A stretch of 17,834 nt of DNA from UBA2029 sp037447125 (GCA_037447125.1 JBBIHG010000075.1:1-17834); one strand, 5' to 3'; positions 1-7,483 are shown, counted from the first letter of the stretch. The notes: a model not told the origin generated them from the sequence alone. Made by a program: numbers and translations.

Positions 1-83
1 TGATCCACAGCATGAAGGACGGCGGCGAAATCTGGATTGACGGGGCGCTGTTCTATCGGGCGGGGGAGTTCATGATCGGCTGA
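1..83 (+). CDS. 3' end of a probable M29-family aminopeptidase (partial)
   Basis: Only the last 26 codons are in the window, in the frame starting at base 3 and ending with TGA at 81-83. The visible peptide contains GGEIWIDGALFYRAGEF. This resembles the C-terminal strand-turn-strand of M29 (thermophilic, AmpS/AmpT-like) metallo-aminopeptidases, where a GGEI.vDG.lfy.dG pattern follows the last metal-binding His and Asp residues. Those metal ligands lie upstream of the window, so the assignment rests on the tail alone. M29 enzymes are cytosolic and release N-terminal residues from peptides. No terminator hairpin directly follows; a 39-bp inverted repeat begins 50 bases downstream and could serve. 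Confidence 0.5.
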   Translation, partial: IHSMKDGGEIWIDGALFYRAGEFMIG

Positions 84-132
84 GTCCGGCTGATCCCCCC
101 AGGGTCGCAGAGCAAAGGGCCGTCGGAGCACG

Positions 133-171
133 GTGGGTAACGCATAGCCATGTTGGCTATACATTACCCAC
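133..171. repeat. nested inverted repeat (39 bp)
   Basis: An outer arm GTGGGTAA (133-140) pairs with TTACCCAC (164-171). An inner arm ATAGCCA (144-150) pairs with TGGCTAT (154-160) around a TGT loop. Only two of the three bases between the arms mismatch, so this is a nearly perfect hairpin. The left part recurs as a direct copy at 301-324 with two differences. It could end transcription of the upstream gene, but it has no T-run and looks more like part of the repeat element to its right. Confidence 0.75.
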
Positions 172-189
172 ATCTTGGACCGTGCCTAT

Positions 190-324
190 CCCCCCATCCC
201 CGGCCCTTCCCCCACCAGGGGGGAAGGGAGAAAAACGGCAGGGCTGCTCCCCTTCCCTCCGCGCAGCGCGGGGGAAGGGGTTGGGGGATGGGGGGCACTT
301 GTGGGTAACGCATCGCCACGTTGG
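190..324. repeat. GC-rich composite palindromic repeat, copy 1
   Basis: This block contains two tandem hairpins. The first pairs CCCTTCCCCC (204-213) with GGGGGAAGGG (219-228). The second pairs CCCCTTCCC (249-257) with GGGAAGGGG (272-280), with an inner CCGCG-CAG-CGCGG stem. The whole core is bounded by inverted arms: CCCCCATCCCC near 190-201 and GGGGATGGGGG near 285-295. It is followed by a second copy of the GTGGGTAACGCAT motif (301-313). A related core occurs at 7523-7634, sharing the CCCTCCGCGCAGCG centre and flanking GGGGA.GGGGTT. No open reading frame inside it looks real. It is best described as a dispersed, possibly mobile, intergenic palindromic repeat. The stretch 84-442 holds only these repeats. 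Confidence 0.75.
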
Positions 325-442
325 AGAGGGGGCGGCGAGGCCCGCATCAGGGGGCCGAGCGGGGGTGAGGCAAACCAGGGCGCGGCAAACCGCCTGACAG
401 GTTTTGCACACACCGGGTGGCGACGAAGTTGGGGTCTCGCGC

Positions 443-1102
443 CTATTTCCGCTGGGTGCTGGCTGTGCCTTCGTCTGGGGGGGAACTCGCAACCACCCGC
501 GTGCCGGCTCGCCAGCGGCGAATGAGCAGGGCCAGCATGATCACGTCCACGACCGTGTGCGCGGCGACGGGCGCCCACAACGCGCCCCGCCACAGCGCCA
601 GCGCGCCGAGCAGCGCTCCAGCCACCGCCGCATAGACGAAATAGGCGAACGTCACGGCGTGCAGCGCGCCGAACAGGAGCGACGTAGCCAGCAGTCCCAG
701 CGCCGGCTGCAAGGCCCCGCGAAACAGGATTTCCTCCGGCACGCCCGCCAGCAGCCCGAGGATCAGCGCGTGGTGAAGGCGCAAGGCGGCCACGTCCAGC
801 ACGGCGACCAGGCGGCGCTCAATGCGCTGCAGGGCGGGGATTCGCCCGAAAAGCGCCCAGGCCAGCGCCGCGAAGGCGCATCCCAGCAGCGCGCCCAGCA
901 GCAGGTCGGCCAGCCAGCGCTCGCGTGGGAACCACGCGCCCGGCCCGTCCTGGCCGGCGATCAGCGCCCAGCCGACGCCCGTCGCCACCATCACCGCGCC
1001 CAGCAGCGAGCCGTAGCCGACGAGCACCCGTGGGTGAAGGCGCAGCGGGTAGAGCGGGAGAGGTGGCTCAGGCGGCGGCGGGGCAGCAGGCATACTCATC
1101 AT
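443..1102 (-). CDS. CPBP-family intramembrane glutamic protease
   Basis: This is a 219-residue multi-pass membrane protein with the three signature motifs of the CPBP (Abi/CAAX-processing, Rce1-like) family. They are EEILFRG (E123, E124, R128), FGALH (F144, H148) and HTVVD (H182). Hydrophobic segments lie near residues 27-50, 63-86, 110-122, 136-170 and 176-194. Bacterial members cleave membrane-embedded or prenyl-like substrates; some act in bacteriocin self-immunity, but the substrate here is unknown. The N-terminus is proline-rich (AAPPPPEPPLPLYP) and probably cytosolic. Three in-frame ATGs lie at 1102, 1099 and 1093. GAGGGG sits directly before the first, so the third start gives the best ribosome-binding-site spacing (9 bases) and may be the true one. 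The gene stands alone, divergent from the sigma factor gene. Confidence 0.85.
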   Translation of the reverse strand: MMSMPAAPPPPEPPLPLYPLRLHPRVLVGYGSLLGAVMVATGVGWALIAGQDGPGAWFPRERWLADLLLGALLGCAFAALAWALFGRIPALQRIERRLVAVLDVAALRLHHALILGLLAGVPEEILFRGALQPALGLLATSLLFGALHAVTFAYFVYAAVAGALLGALALWRGALWAPVAAHTVVDVIMLALLIRRWRAGTRVVASSPPDEGTASTQRK

Positions 1103-1291
1103 CCCCTCAGGAAGCGCCTACGGGATTCTAATGCAGCGCTGGTATTGTAGTAGAAAGAGATGAAACGGCACAGAACGGCACAAACCCGGCCCGCGGTGTA
1201 TCCTGGCCCACCTGGGCTGCATCTAACAGGTGATCGCGACGCTCTGTGCACCTCACTGCCGCCCGCCAACGCACTCACGTCCCTGCCCCTG

Positions 1292-1332
1292 GATTTTTAT
1301 CAGATTCTAATCTAAATAAATTGATTTTTATC
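1292..1332. repeat. direct repeat GATTTTTATC in AT-rich promoter region
   Basis: The decamer GATTTTTATC occurs at 1292-1301 and again at 1323-1332. The copies start 31 bases apart, about three helical turns, and lie in the most AT-rich stretch of the window (1290-1350). A small palindrome, AGATT-CTA-ATCT, lies between them. The second copy overlaps the putative -35 box of the sigma factor gene. It could be an activator or repressor operator, or an UP-type element. Nothing else was seen in 1103-1290. Confidence 0.5.
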
Positions 1333-1349
1333 TAGAAAACCCGTATCAT
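1321..1349 (+). promoter_or_regulatory. probable sigma-70 promoter of the sigma factor gene
   Basis: TTGATT (1321-1326) and TATCAT (1344-1349) are separated by exactly 17 bases inside an AT-rich island in otherwise GC-rich DNA. Transcription from here would give a leader of about 80 nt. That leader contains a short hairpin, GCGGGC-CTCCA-GCCCGC (1398-1414), ahead of the GTG start at 1438. Confidence 0.65.
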
Positions 1350-1437
1350 GGAGTTAGCTCGAAGTATCTCCGCCGCATCCCATGCGCCGTAAGAGCAGCG
1401 GGCCTCCAGCCCGCCCTAACCATAAAGGCAGGCACCC

Positions 1438-2514
1438 GTGGTTGCGATAACGCGATCGGTCACCCAGGTTTCGACGGACTCGCGTCTGGATTGGCGCTCT
1501 GAGTACGAGACCTATGAAAGCGACGTCGAGTTTGCCTTCGGCGGCGATGTGGAGCTGGTTGAGGAGCAGACGCCGTCCGACGACAGCGCGCCCATGCCCC
1601 AGACCGACGCCGACCTCTTGCAGTTCTACTTCCGCGACATCCGCCCCATCTCCGAGCCGATTGAAGTGGAGCGCGAGCAGGCGCTCGCCCGCCTGGTTCA
1701 GGCTGGCAACCGGGCGCAGGAACAGCTCGCCGTCGGCAAGGTGGACTGCGACGCGATGGATGACGACTACTGCGACGTGATCGAGCTGGGCGAAGCTGCC
1801 CGCCAGGAGCTGATCATGGCCAACACGCGCCTGGTCATCTCCATCGCCAAGAAGTACCAGGGACGTGGCCTGCCGCTGCCCGACCTGATCCAGGAGGGCA
1901 ACCTGGGGCTGATGAAAGCGGTGGATCGCTTCGACCCGGCGCGCGGCGTGCGCCTGAGCACCTACGCCACCTGGTGGATTCGCCAGGCGATTGCCCGCGC
2001 TGCTGGCGACCGGGGCCGCACCATCCGCCTGCCGATCAACCAGGGGCAGCGCTGGGGTCGTCTGCGCCGCACGAGCGAGCGGCTGGCCCAGGAGTTGGGT
2101 CGCGAGCCGACGACTGAGGAGCTGGCCGACGAGGCTCAATTGACCGCCGACCAGGTGGAGACCACGCTGCTGGCCGCCCGCGAGCCGGTGCAGCTTGACG
2201 AGTTGATCGGCGATGAGGAAAACCGCCCGCGCGCCGACCTGGTCGCCGACCAGGAGAACGAGCTGCCCGAAGAGGCGACCGCCCGTGAGTTGCTCGTCGA
2301 GTCGATCAGCTTCCTGCTGGGCGCGCTGCCCTCGCGGGAGGCGCGCATCATCCGCCTGCGTTTCGGGCTGGAGAACGGCAACACGCACAGCATGTCGCAG
2401 ATCGGGCAGTTGATGGGCTACAGCCGCGAGCGCATCCGCCAGCTTCAGCACGCGGCGCTGAGCAAGCTGCGCCAAATGCAAACCGAGTACGGGCTGGCCG
2501 AATACCTGGAATAG
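1438..2514 (+). CDS. RNA polymerase sigma factor, RpoD/SigA-like (group 2 type)
   Basis: This is a 358-residue sigma-70-family protein. Region 1.2 is at about 57-90. Region 2 is at about 124-200 and includes the core-binding DLIQEGNLGLMKAVDRFD and the -10 recognition segment STYATWWIRQAI. Region 3 is at about 200-270. Region 4 is at about 288-348, with the helix-turn-helix GYSRERIRQLQ. The first 55 residues are acidic and unrelated to region 1.1, and the large non-conserved insert of RpoD is absent. It is therefore a secondary, non-essential-type sigma factor; the primary one is the 567-residue protein at 13989-15692. The helix-turn-helix has S and LQ where RpoD has T and IE, so -35 preference may differ slightly. 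The start is GTG at 1438, preceded by GGCAGG. A strong hairpin-plus-T-run terminator follows the stop, so it is monocistronic. Confidence 0.93.
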   Translation: MVAITRSVTQVSTDSRLDWRSEYETYESDVEFAFGGDVELVEEQTPSDDSAPMPQTDADLLQFYFRDIRPISEPIEVEREQALARLVQAGNRAQEQLAVGKVDCDAMDDDYCDVIELGEAARQELIMANTRLVISIAKKYQGRGLPLPDLIQEGNLGLMKAVDRFDPARGVRLSTYATWWIRQAIARAAGDRGRTIRLPINQGQRWGRLRRTSERLAQELGREPTTEELADEAQLTADQVETTLLAAREPVQLDELIGDEENRPRADLVADQENELPEEATARELLVESISFLLGALPSREARIIRLRFGLENGNTHSMSQIGQLMGYSRERIRQLQHAALSKLRQMQTEYGLAEYLE

Positions 2515-2562
2515 TGGTGTCGCGCTCAGAATGCTTCACGCCGTGATCCTCCTCATGGCGCT

Positions 2563-2603
2563 CGCTCGACCGGGAATGGTGCAGCTCCGGTCGAGCGCTT
2601 TTT
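2563..2603 (+). terminator. Rho-independent terminator of the sigma factor gene
   Basis: The perfect 11-bp stem CGCTCGACCGG (2563-2573) / CCGGTCGAGCG (2587-2597) has a 13-base loop and is followed by CTTTTT. It lies 49 bases after the sigma factor stop codon. Confidence 0.88.
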
Positions 2604-2726
2604 GGGGGGCGGCTGGCCTGGTCTTGCTGTGGGGGCGCATGGCGCACACCGGCAGCCCTTGCCCGCTGACCCCACCCCTGTCCCCATTTTTGCAGCAATT
2701 TAATAGCATGAGTGCCATCCGGCGAG

Positions 2727-2732
2727 TATAAT
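2727..2732 (+). promoter_or_regulatory. -10 box of the glmS transcription unit
   Basis: A consensus TATAAT lies at 2727-2732 in a locally AT-rich patch. The -35 region is weak: TAGCAT at 2704-2709 has the right 17-base spacing. A transcript starting near 2739 would run about 48 nt to the ribozyme cleavage site at 2787/2788, then through the ribozyme to the glmS start at 3116. Confidence 0.6.
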
Positions 2733-2783
2733 GAGTCTATCGTCCAGCAGCGTCAGGAGGTGCCCCCACACGAATGAGGGAAC

Positions 2784-3003
2784 GTTAGCGCAAGGCCCTG
2801 CGCCCGCTGTCCGCGCCGCGCAGGGATACGAGGTGGCGGTTGCGCGTCGCAAGGCGCGCCTAACCCCGGCTCGCCGGGGGAAAATCGAACGATCTGCGGA
2901 TGCCGCCAGGGGTCGTGCCACACCCCTCCCCTTTCCCTCCCAACCCAAGCCGCGCCCCAAACACCGCCGCTGACGGCGGCCCAATCCGCGCGGTCGTGGT
3001 ATC
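2784..3003 (+). ncRNA. glmS ribozyme (glucosamine-6-phosphate-activated self-cleaving riboswitch)
   Basis: The glmS ribozyme cleaves its own mRNA when GlcN6P, the product of GlmS, binds, which lowers glmS expression. The cleavage-site motif A|GCGC lies at 2787/2788. P1 is CCCTGCGC (2796-2803) with GCGCAGGG (2818-2825), followed by the conserved ACGAGG (2828-2833). One core helix pairs TGGCGG (2834-2839) with CCGCCA (2903-2908). The conserved ATCGA (2884-2888) and GCGGATG (2896-2902) are present. CGCA (2789-2792) pairs with TGCG (2895-2898), where Bacillus sequences as I recall them have CGCC/GGCG, so both sides changed together. P3 is GGGG/CCCC (2909-2912/2923-2926). A pseudoknot CCAC/GTGG is possible (2918-2921/2996-2999). 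P4 is CCGCGC/GCGCGG (2950-2955/2988-2993) enclosing CCGCCG/CGGCGG. Unusual: a 42-nt insertion (2842-2883) with two hairpins between the helix strand and ATCGA. The position directly upstream of glmS agrees. Confidence 0.93.
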
Positions 3004-3115
3004 TCAACGCTGGCCCGTCAAGTGCATACCCTGGCTCACGACGGCAGACTCATTGCCCCCACGCGAGCATCGTGCCTGCTGCCACCGTGCTGCCACTCCT
3101 GGGAGGGAACCAACC

Positions 3116-4957
<1,842 letters not shown>

Positions 4958-5036
4958 CGGTCAGCGCACAGCCGTCAGCCGTCAGCGAGAACTGTGCGGC
5001 GCTGCACTTAGCCGGAAGCTGATGGCTGAAGACCGA

Positions 5037-5381
5037 TCACTGCCCGTTTGTCGGCGGCAAAAGTGGTTCGATCCGGGCGATCAAGGCGGGGATTGATTGG
5101 GTGGCAGCTTCCCAGACCAGTTCGAGGTCAACATCGTTGTAGCTGTGGATCAGCACATCCCGCATTCCCGCCATCTGTTTCCAGGGGATTGCGGGGGTCT
5201 GTTCGCGGAATTCGCTTGAGATGCGCTTGGTCGCTTCGCCCACAATGATCAACTGGTAGATAGCAGCGGCATGGCGCATCTCGTCCTGCATGAAATCGTC
5301 TCTGGAGACGTTCTGCGTAAGGCTCTTTATCTTGTGAGCGGCCTGCCAAATATCCAGGAGGTGGGGAAGATCACGCGACAT
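5037..5381 (-). CDS. HepT-like HEPN-domain ribonuclease toxin (DUF86)
   Basis: This 114-residue all-alpha protein belongs to the HepT/DUF86 branch of HEPN. The ribonuclease motif Rx4HxY is intact at residues 74-81 (R74, H79, Y81 in RDVLIHSY), next to the usual W/MAGMRD lead-in and DLELVW helix. Known HepT proteins are RNases held inactive by the adjoining MNT nucleotidyltransferase, which adds AMP units to the Tyr of the motif. This Tyr is present. The start ATG (5379-5381) overlaps the last 11 bases of the MNT gene, implying translational coupling with the antitoxin made first. The stop codon lies within the repeat that also contains the glmS tail, and the gene converges on glmS. Confidence 0.9.
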   Translation of the reverse strand: MSRDLPHLLDIWQAAHKIKSLTQNVSRDDFMQDEMRHAAAIYQLIIVGEATKRISSEFREQTPAIPWKQMAGMRDVLIHSYNDVDLELVWEAATQSIPALIARIEPLLPPTNGQ

Positions 5382-5682
5382 AGATAACCTGCGCCGACTC
5401 CAGGATGGCCTTGCGGCGGAGGGGATTCTTGCTGGCTTCGACGGCGCGGCGCGTGACCAGATCGACTCTGCGCCCGAAGATGTCGCTCAGTTCGTCGCGC
5501 ATCTGGACGAAATCGAGCAGCGTCCAGCGGGTGTCCGGCGTGAAGCGAACCAGCATATCAATGTCGCTGTCGGGGCGGAAATTGCCCTGCACGGCTGACC
5601 CGAACAGCGCCAGTTCGCTGACTCTCCAACGCTGGCAAAACGCCCGCAGCGCGTCATGAGGAATCGCAATCTGAATGCTCAT
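5371..5682 (-). CDS. MntA-like minimal nucleotidyltransferase antitoxin
   Basis: This 103-residue protein has the minimal nucleotidyltransferase motif GSAVQGNFRPDSDID (G28, S29, D40, D42). A third acidic residue is in RRVDLV (D74). That is the complete metal-binding triad. Family members transfer AMP from ATP to the partner HEPN toxin. The motif commonly reads GS..RG; here Gln replaces Arg. The gene precedes and overlaps the HEPN gene by 11 bp. The ATG at 5682 is preceded by AGGAGGAG at good spacing. A TACAAT -10-like box (minus strand, 5705-5710) ends just inside the flanking glmS-tail repeat, so the promoter straddles the repeat junction. Confidence 0.9.
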   Translation of the reverse strand: MSIQIAIPHDALRAFCQRWRVSELALFGSAVQGNFRPDSDIDMLVRFTPDTRWTLLDFVQMRDELSDIFGRRVDLVTRRAVEASKNPLRRKAILESAQVIYVA

Positions 5683-5704
5683 GGGCCAAGTCTCCTCCTG
5701 GCTT

Positions 5705-5710
5705 ATTGTA
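5705..5710 (-). promoter_or_regulatory. possible -10 box of the MNT/HEPN operon
   Basis: TACAAT on the minus strand lies 22 bases upstream of the MNT start codon. Its first two bases (5709-5710) belong to the duplicated glmS tail and the rest to the module. No good -35 box was found 16-18 bases upstream, so this is tentative. Confidence 0.4.
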
Positions 5711-5783
5711 CCATATCGCCGTGTGGCGCGGCTGCGACGTAGACCAGCCGCGCAACCTGGCCAAGAGCGTGACGGTGGAGTAG
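5709..5783 (+). pseudogene. glmS C-terminal fragment (last 24 codons and stop)
   Basis: The frame reads YHIAVWRGCDVDQPRN and onward to the same final residues as glmS, ending TAG at 5781-5783. Compared with the intact gene it has four substitutions (at 5711, 5714, 5729 and 5741). All are third-codon changes that keep the amino acid. It has no start or catalytic domains, so it cannot be functional by itself. The synonymous-only pattern suggests it once ended a working glmS gene. Confidence 0.9.
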
Positions 5784-5868
5784 CGGTCAGCGCACAGCCA
5801 TCAGCCGTCAGCGAGTACGTTCAGGCGCTGGCTTTAACTCAAAACCGACCACTGAAGACCGATCACTG
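5709..5868. repeat. direct repeat, copy B
   Basis: This is the downstream partner of 4883-5042 (offset 826). It contains a non-functional glmS tail (5709-5783), then GTCAGC-type units, a diverged middle, and the identical 17-base end (5852-5868). It stops 2 bases before the stop codon of the DUF2283 gene. Copy A likewise runs into the HEPN stop codon, so each copy ends at the 3' end of a convergent gene. Confidence 0.95.
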
Positions 5869-5869
5869 T

Positions 5870-6121
5870 TCACTCGTCAGCCGCAGGCGTACTAGCCAGC
5901 ATCCCCTGGTGAGAAGCGTTGAGGACGGTCACGCCAACGAGCACGCCAGCCGCATAATGGTAGAGGTTGCCGTCCTCGCCCATCACCGTATCGTCCGCCT
6001 GCTGCGGCTTGCGGAAGCTGATGTACAACACATCGGCCTCACTGTCGTAGTCCGTCCATAGCTGGTGCGAGGGCAATTGCAGCAGTTCGTGGATCAGTAG
6101 TTCGCGGATCAGCGCGGCCAT
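5870..6121 (-). CDS. DUF2283-family small protein
   Basis: This is an 83-residue protein. Residues 23-70 match the DUF2283 pattern: DYDSEADVLYISF, an acidic turn, then a strand with GVTVLNAS at the end. DUF2283 proteins are small beta-rich proteins of unknown function. They often sit next to toxin-antitoxin-type genes such as DUF4258 or HicA-like partners, but no partner is adjacent here. A longer frame to 6244 is open. The ATG at 6121 is preferred because AAGGGAG lies 7 bases upstream and the homologous part begins right after it. A TACAAT box on the minus strand (6153-6158) gives a plausible promoter. The stop codon abuts repeat copy B. Confidence 0.8.
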   Translation of the reverse strand: MAALIRELLIHELLQLPSHQLWTDYDSEADVLYISFRKPQQADDTVMGEDGNLYHYAAGVLVGVTVLNASHQGMLASTPAADE

Positions 6122-6152
6122 ATTTGCGCTCCCTTCTGTTCGATTGCCCCTG

Positions 6153-6158
6153 ATTGTA
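6153..6158 (-). promoter_or_regulatory. possible -10 box of the DUF2283 gene
   Basis: Minus-strand TGATACAAT lies 31 bases upstream of the start codon, with no recognisable -35 box. The opposite strand carries CATAAT (6212-6217), which could serve the divergent GNAT gene. The 137-bp spacer therefore looks like a divergent promoter region. Confidence 0.4.
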
Positions 6159-6258
6159 TCATAGCCCATCCTCACTCTGTGCCCGTCTTTCCTCCTGCCA
6201 GGCGAATGGGGCATAATGGGCGGCATCCGGCCCGATTTGCCCACCAGGAGACTCTGCC

Positions 6259-6738
6259 ATGACCGACATGCTTGTGAAGCTCTACGACCTGCCCCCGCTG
6301 GCTCCTGCGCTCGAACGGCCCGCCGCCGCCGGGATCGCCGTGCGACGCGCGCTCGTCCCCGAACGGCATCACGTCCTGCCCTGGGTGGGCGGGCAGTTCT
6401 GGGCGCACTGGGCGAGCGAGTGCGAGGCCGCCTACGCGCGCCAGCCGGTCGCCTGCTTCGTCGCCGTGCGCGCGGGGCGGCTGGTCGGCTTCGCCTGCTA
6501 CGACGCGACCTACAAGGGCGTCTTCGGCCCGATGGGCGTGCTGGAGACGGAACGCGGCACGGGCGCTGGGGCGGCGCTGCTGCTGGCCTGCCTGCACGAC
6601 ATGAGCGCCCAGGGCTACGCTTACGCCGTCATCGGCTGGACAGGCCCGCAGGAGTTCTACGCGAAGGTGTGCGGCGCCACGTCCATCCCCGGCTCGCGGC
6701 CCGGCATGTACGCGGGAATGCTCAGCGAGCCACAGTGA
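6259..6738 (+). CDS. GNAT-family N-acetyltransferase
   Basis: This is a 159-residue single-domain acetyltransferase. Strand beta-4 and motif A read GPMGVLETERGTGAGAALLL, about residues 93-112; the RGTGAG loop binds the acetyl-CoA pyrophosphate. The C-terminal Y/W...P..FY..vCGA pattern is typical of the last GNAT helix. The substrate cannot be told. The ATG at 6259 has AGGAG 8 bases upstream. It is monocistronic, divergent from the DUF2283 gene and convergent with the broken HNH gene. GC and codon use resemble the core genes, unlike the less GC-biased neighbours on either side. Confidence 0.85.
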   Translation: MTDMLVKLYDLPPLAPALERPAAAGIAVRRALVPERHHVLPWVGGQFWAHWASECEAAYARQPVACFVAVRAGRLVGFACYDATYKGVFGPMGVLETERGTGAGAALLLACLHDMSAQGYAYAVIGWTGPQEFYAKVCGATSIPGSRPGMYAGMLSEPQ

Positions 6739-6762
6739 GTTGTGAGCAGGTGGTGGGTGAGT

Positions 6763-7221
6763 TCACGGCGAATCGGGATGACGCTGCGGCGAGAACTTGA
6801 TCCGGAGAATGGCGGGAGGATAGCGACCCAACGCAATCAGGGCCGCCCGTTTCATGATCTGCTCAGCGCTGTTTAGGCACAATAGATATTCCGTCACACG
6901 CCCAACAGCCGTTCGAGGTACGATGCGCGGGCCGTCTAGCCGGAAATGATCAGTTCACCAGTCTCGACGCGGATCAAACAAGGGAGTCAGCGCGCCTGTC
7001 TCAGGATCGACCGAAGCAATATCGCTTCCCTTATGGCGGTTACAGTCAAAACAGCTCAGGCATAGGTTATCGAAAGCGGTAGCGCCGCGATGCTTCTCGG
7101 CGATGACGTGATCTACTTCATGCGCCAGGAATGCATCCTCTTGGCTGATCAGGCAGTACTCACAGCACCCCTGCGCCCGCATTACCACCGCGCGGCGCAA
7201 AGCATCCGGGATCGACGTCAT
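6763..7221 (-). pseudogene. HNH endonuclease gene interrupted by an in-frame TGA
   Basis: The first 88 codons encode an HNH nuclease domain. It has CxxC (C20, C23), EVDHVIAEKHRG (D37, H38), FDNLCLSCFDCNRHKG (N52, C57, C60, N61, H63) and TGALTPLFDPRRDW, then TGA at 6955-6957. The same frame continues after this stop with TDHFRLDGPRIVP, VGRVTEYLLCLN, and LIALGRYPP to a second TGA at 6763-6765. That is the normal C-terminal third of this family as I know it. Family members usually have a Trp between the basic stretch and the .DHFR segment, exactly where the TGA falls, so a single TGG-to-TGA change explains it. The truncated product keeps the complete HNH motif and might be active. The start ATG overlaps the stop of the upstream small gene (ATGA at 7218-7221). 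Confidence 0.87.
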
Positions 7222-7472
7222 ATGCCTGTCAGCCTCGCGCGGGCGCGGGCCTTAAGCATACTCACGAAATGATTCAGGCGCGCGAAGTCGTCCAGTTCCT
7301 GGCGCTCTTGGGGCGTCAGCAGCCCTTCGCGATTGCGCTCAAGCAGGTAGCGCGCGCGCTGCTGCAACGCCTCTGACGGCGAGAACGCGACAATTTCCTC
7401 TGCTGTTGGCGCTCCCGCCAGGAATTCCAGCACTTCCTCGAATATCAGTGAATCCGCCTCAATACCTGCCAT
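7218..7472 (-). CDS. small helical protein coupled to the HNH endonuclease
   Basis: This is an 84-residue, charged, mostly helical protein. Its central part reads IVAFSPSEALQQRARYLLE, followed by RNREGLLTPQERQELDDFARL and a basic tail. I recognise this as the small protein that often precedes HNH endonucleases of this type. The same helix-loop pattern (FSPSE..Q.R...LLE.NREG.LT..E..ELD) also occurs in putative antitoxins. Its function is unknown; partner or regulator of the nuclease is an inference. A longer frame to 7724 would read through the GC-rich repeat and is rejected. The ATG at 7472 has GAGG 6 bases upstream. Its stop overlaps the HNH start as ATGA, so the two are translationally coupled. 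Confidence 0.8.
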   Translation of the reverse strand: MAGIEADSLIFEEVLEFLAGAPTAEEIVAFSPSEALQQRARYLLERNREGLLTPQERQELDDFARLNHFVSMLKARARARLTGI

Positions 7473-7483
7473 TATGTTCCTCA

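Noticed and set aside
404..1150. Long plus-strand open frame (248 codons)
   Set aside because: It is antisense to the CPBP protease gene, with Arg/Gln-rich low-complexity composition and no recognisable motif.
1398..1414. Hairpin before the sigma factor start as a terminator or attenuator
   Set aside because: A six-bp stem without a T-run; too weak to call more than leader structure.
1354..2481. Minus-strand open frame (375 codons) opposite the sigma factor gene
   Set aside because: It is a shadow of the sigma factor; repetitive Gln/Ala/Leu composition and no domain.
3037..3042. CACGAC as the 3' pseudoknot strand of the glmS ribozyme (pairing with GTCGTG at 2912-2917)
   Set aside because: The pairing is perfect, but in known structures the pseudoknot strand directly follows P4. 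GTGG at 2996-2999 fits the architecture better, though this alternative is not excluded.
2900..3115. N-terminal extension of glmS in the same frame
   Set aside because: It lies inside the ribozyme leader and would bury the N-terminal Cys nucleophile; the start at 3116 has a good ribosome-binding site.
4958..4989. GTCAGC units after glmS as a CRISPR or tandem array
   Set aside because: Only a few degenerate 7-mers without spacers.
4958..5708. Tn7-like transposon behind glmS
   Set aside because: No transposase, TnsD/TniQ gene or transposon end repeats are visible; only the position and the duplicated glmS tail fit.
6955..6957. UGA read as Trp (genetic code change)
   Set aside because: UGA is used as the normal stop by rpoD, the MNT and HEPN genes and others here, so a code change is untenable; a nonsense mutation is simpler.
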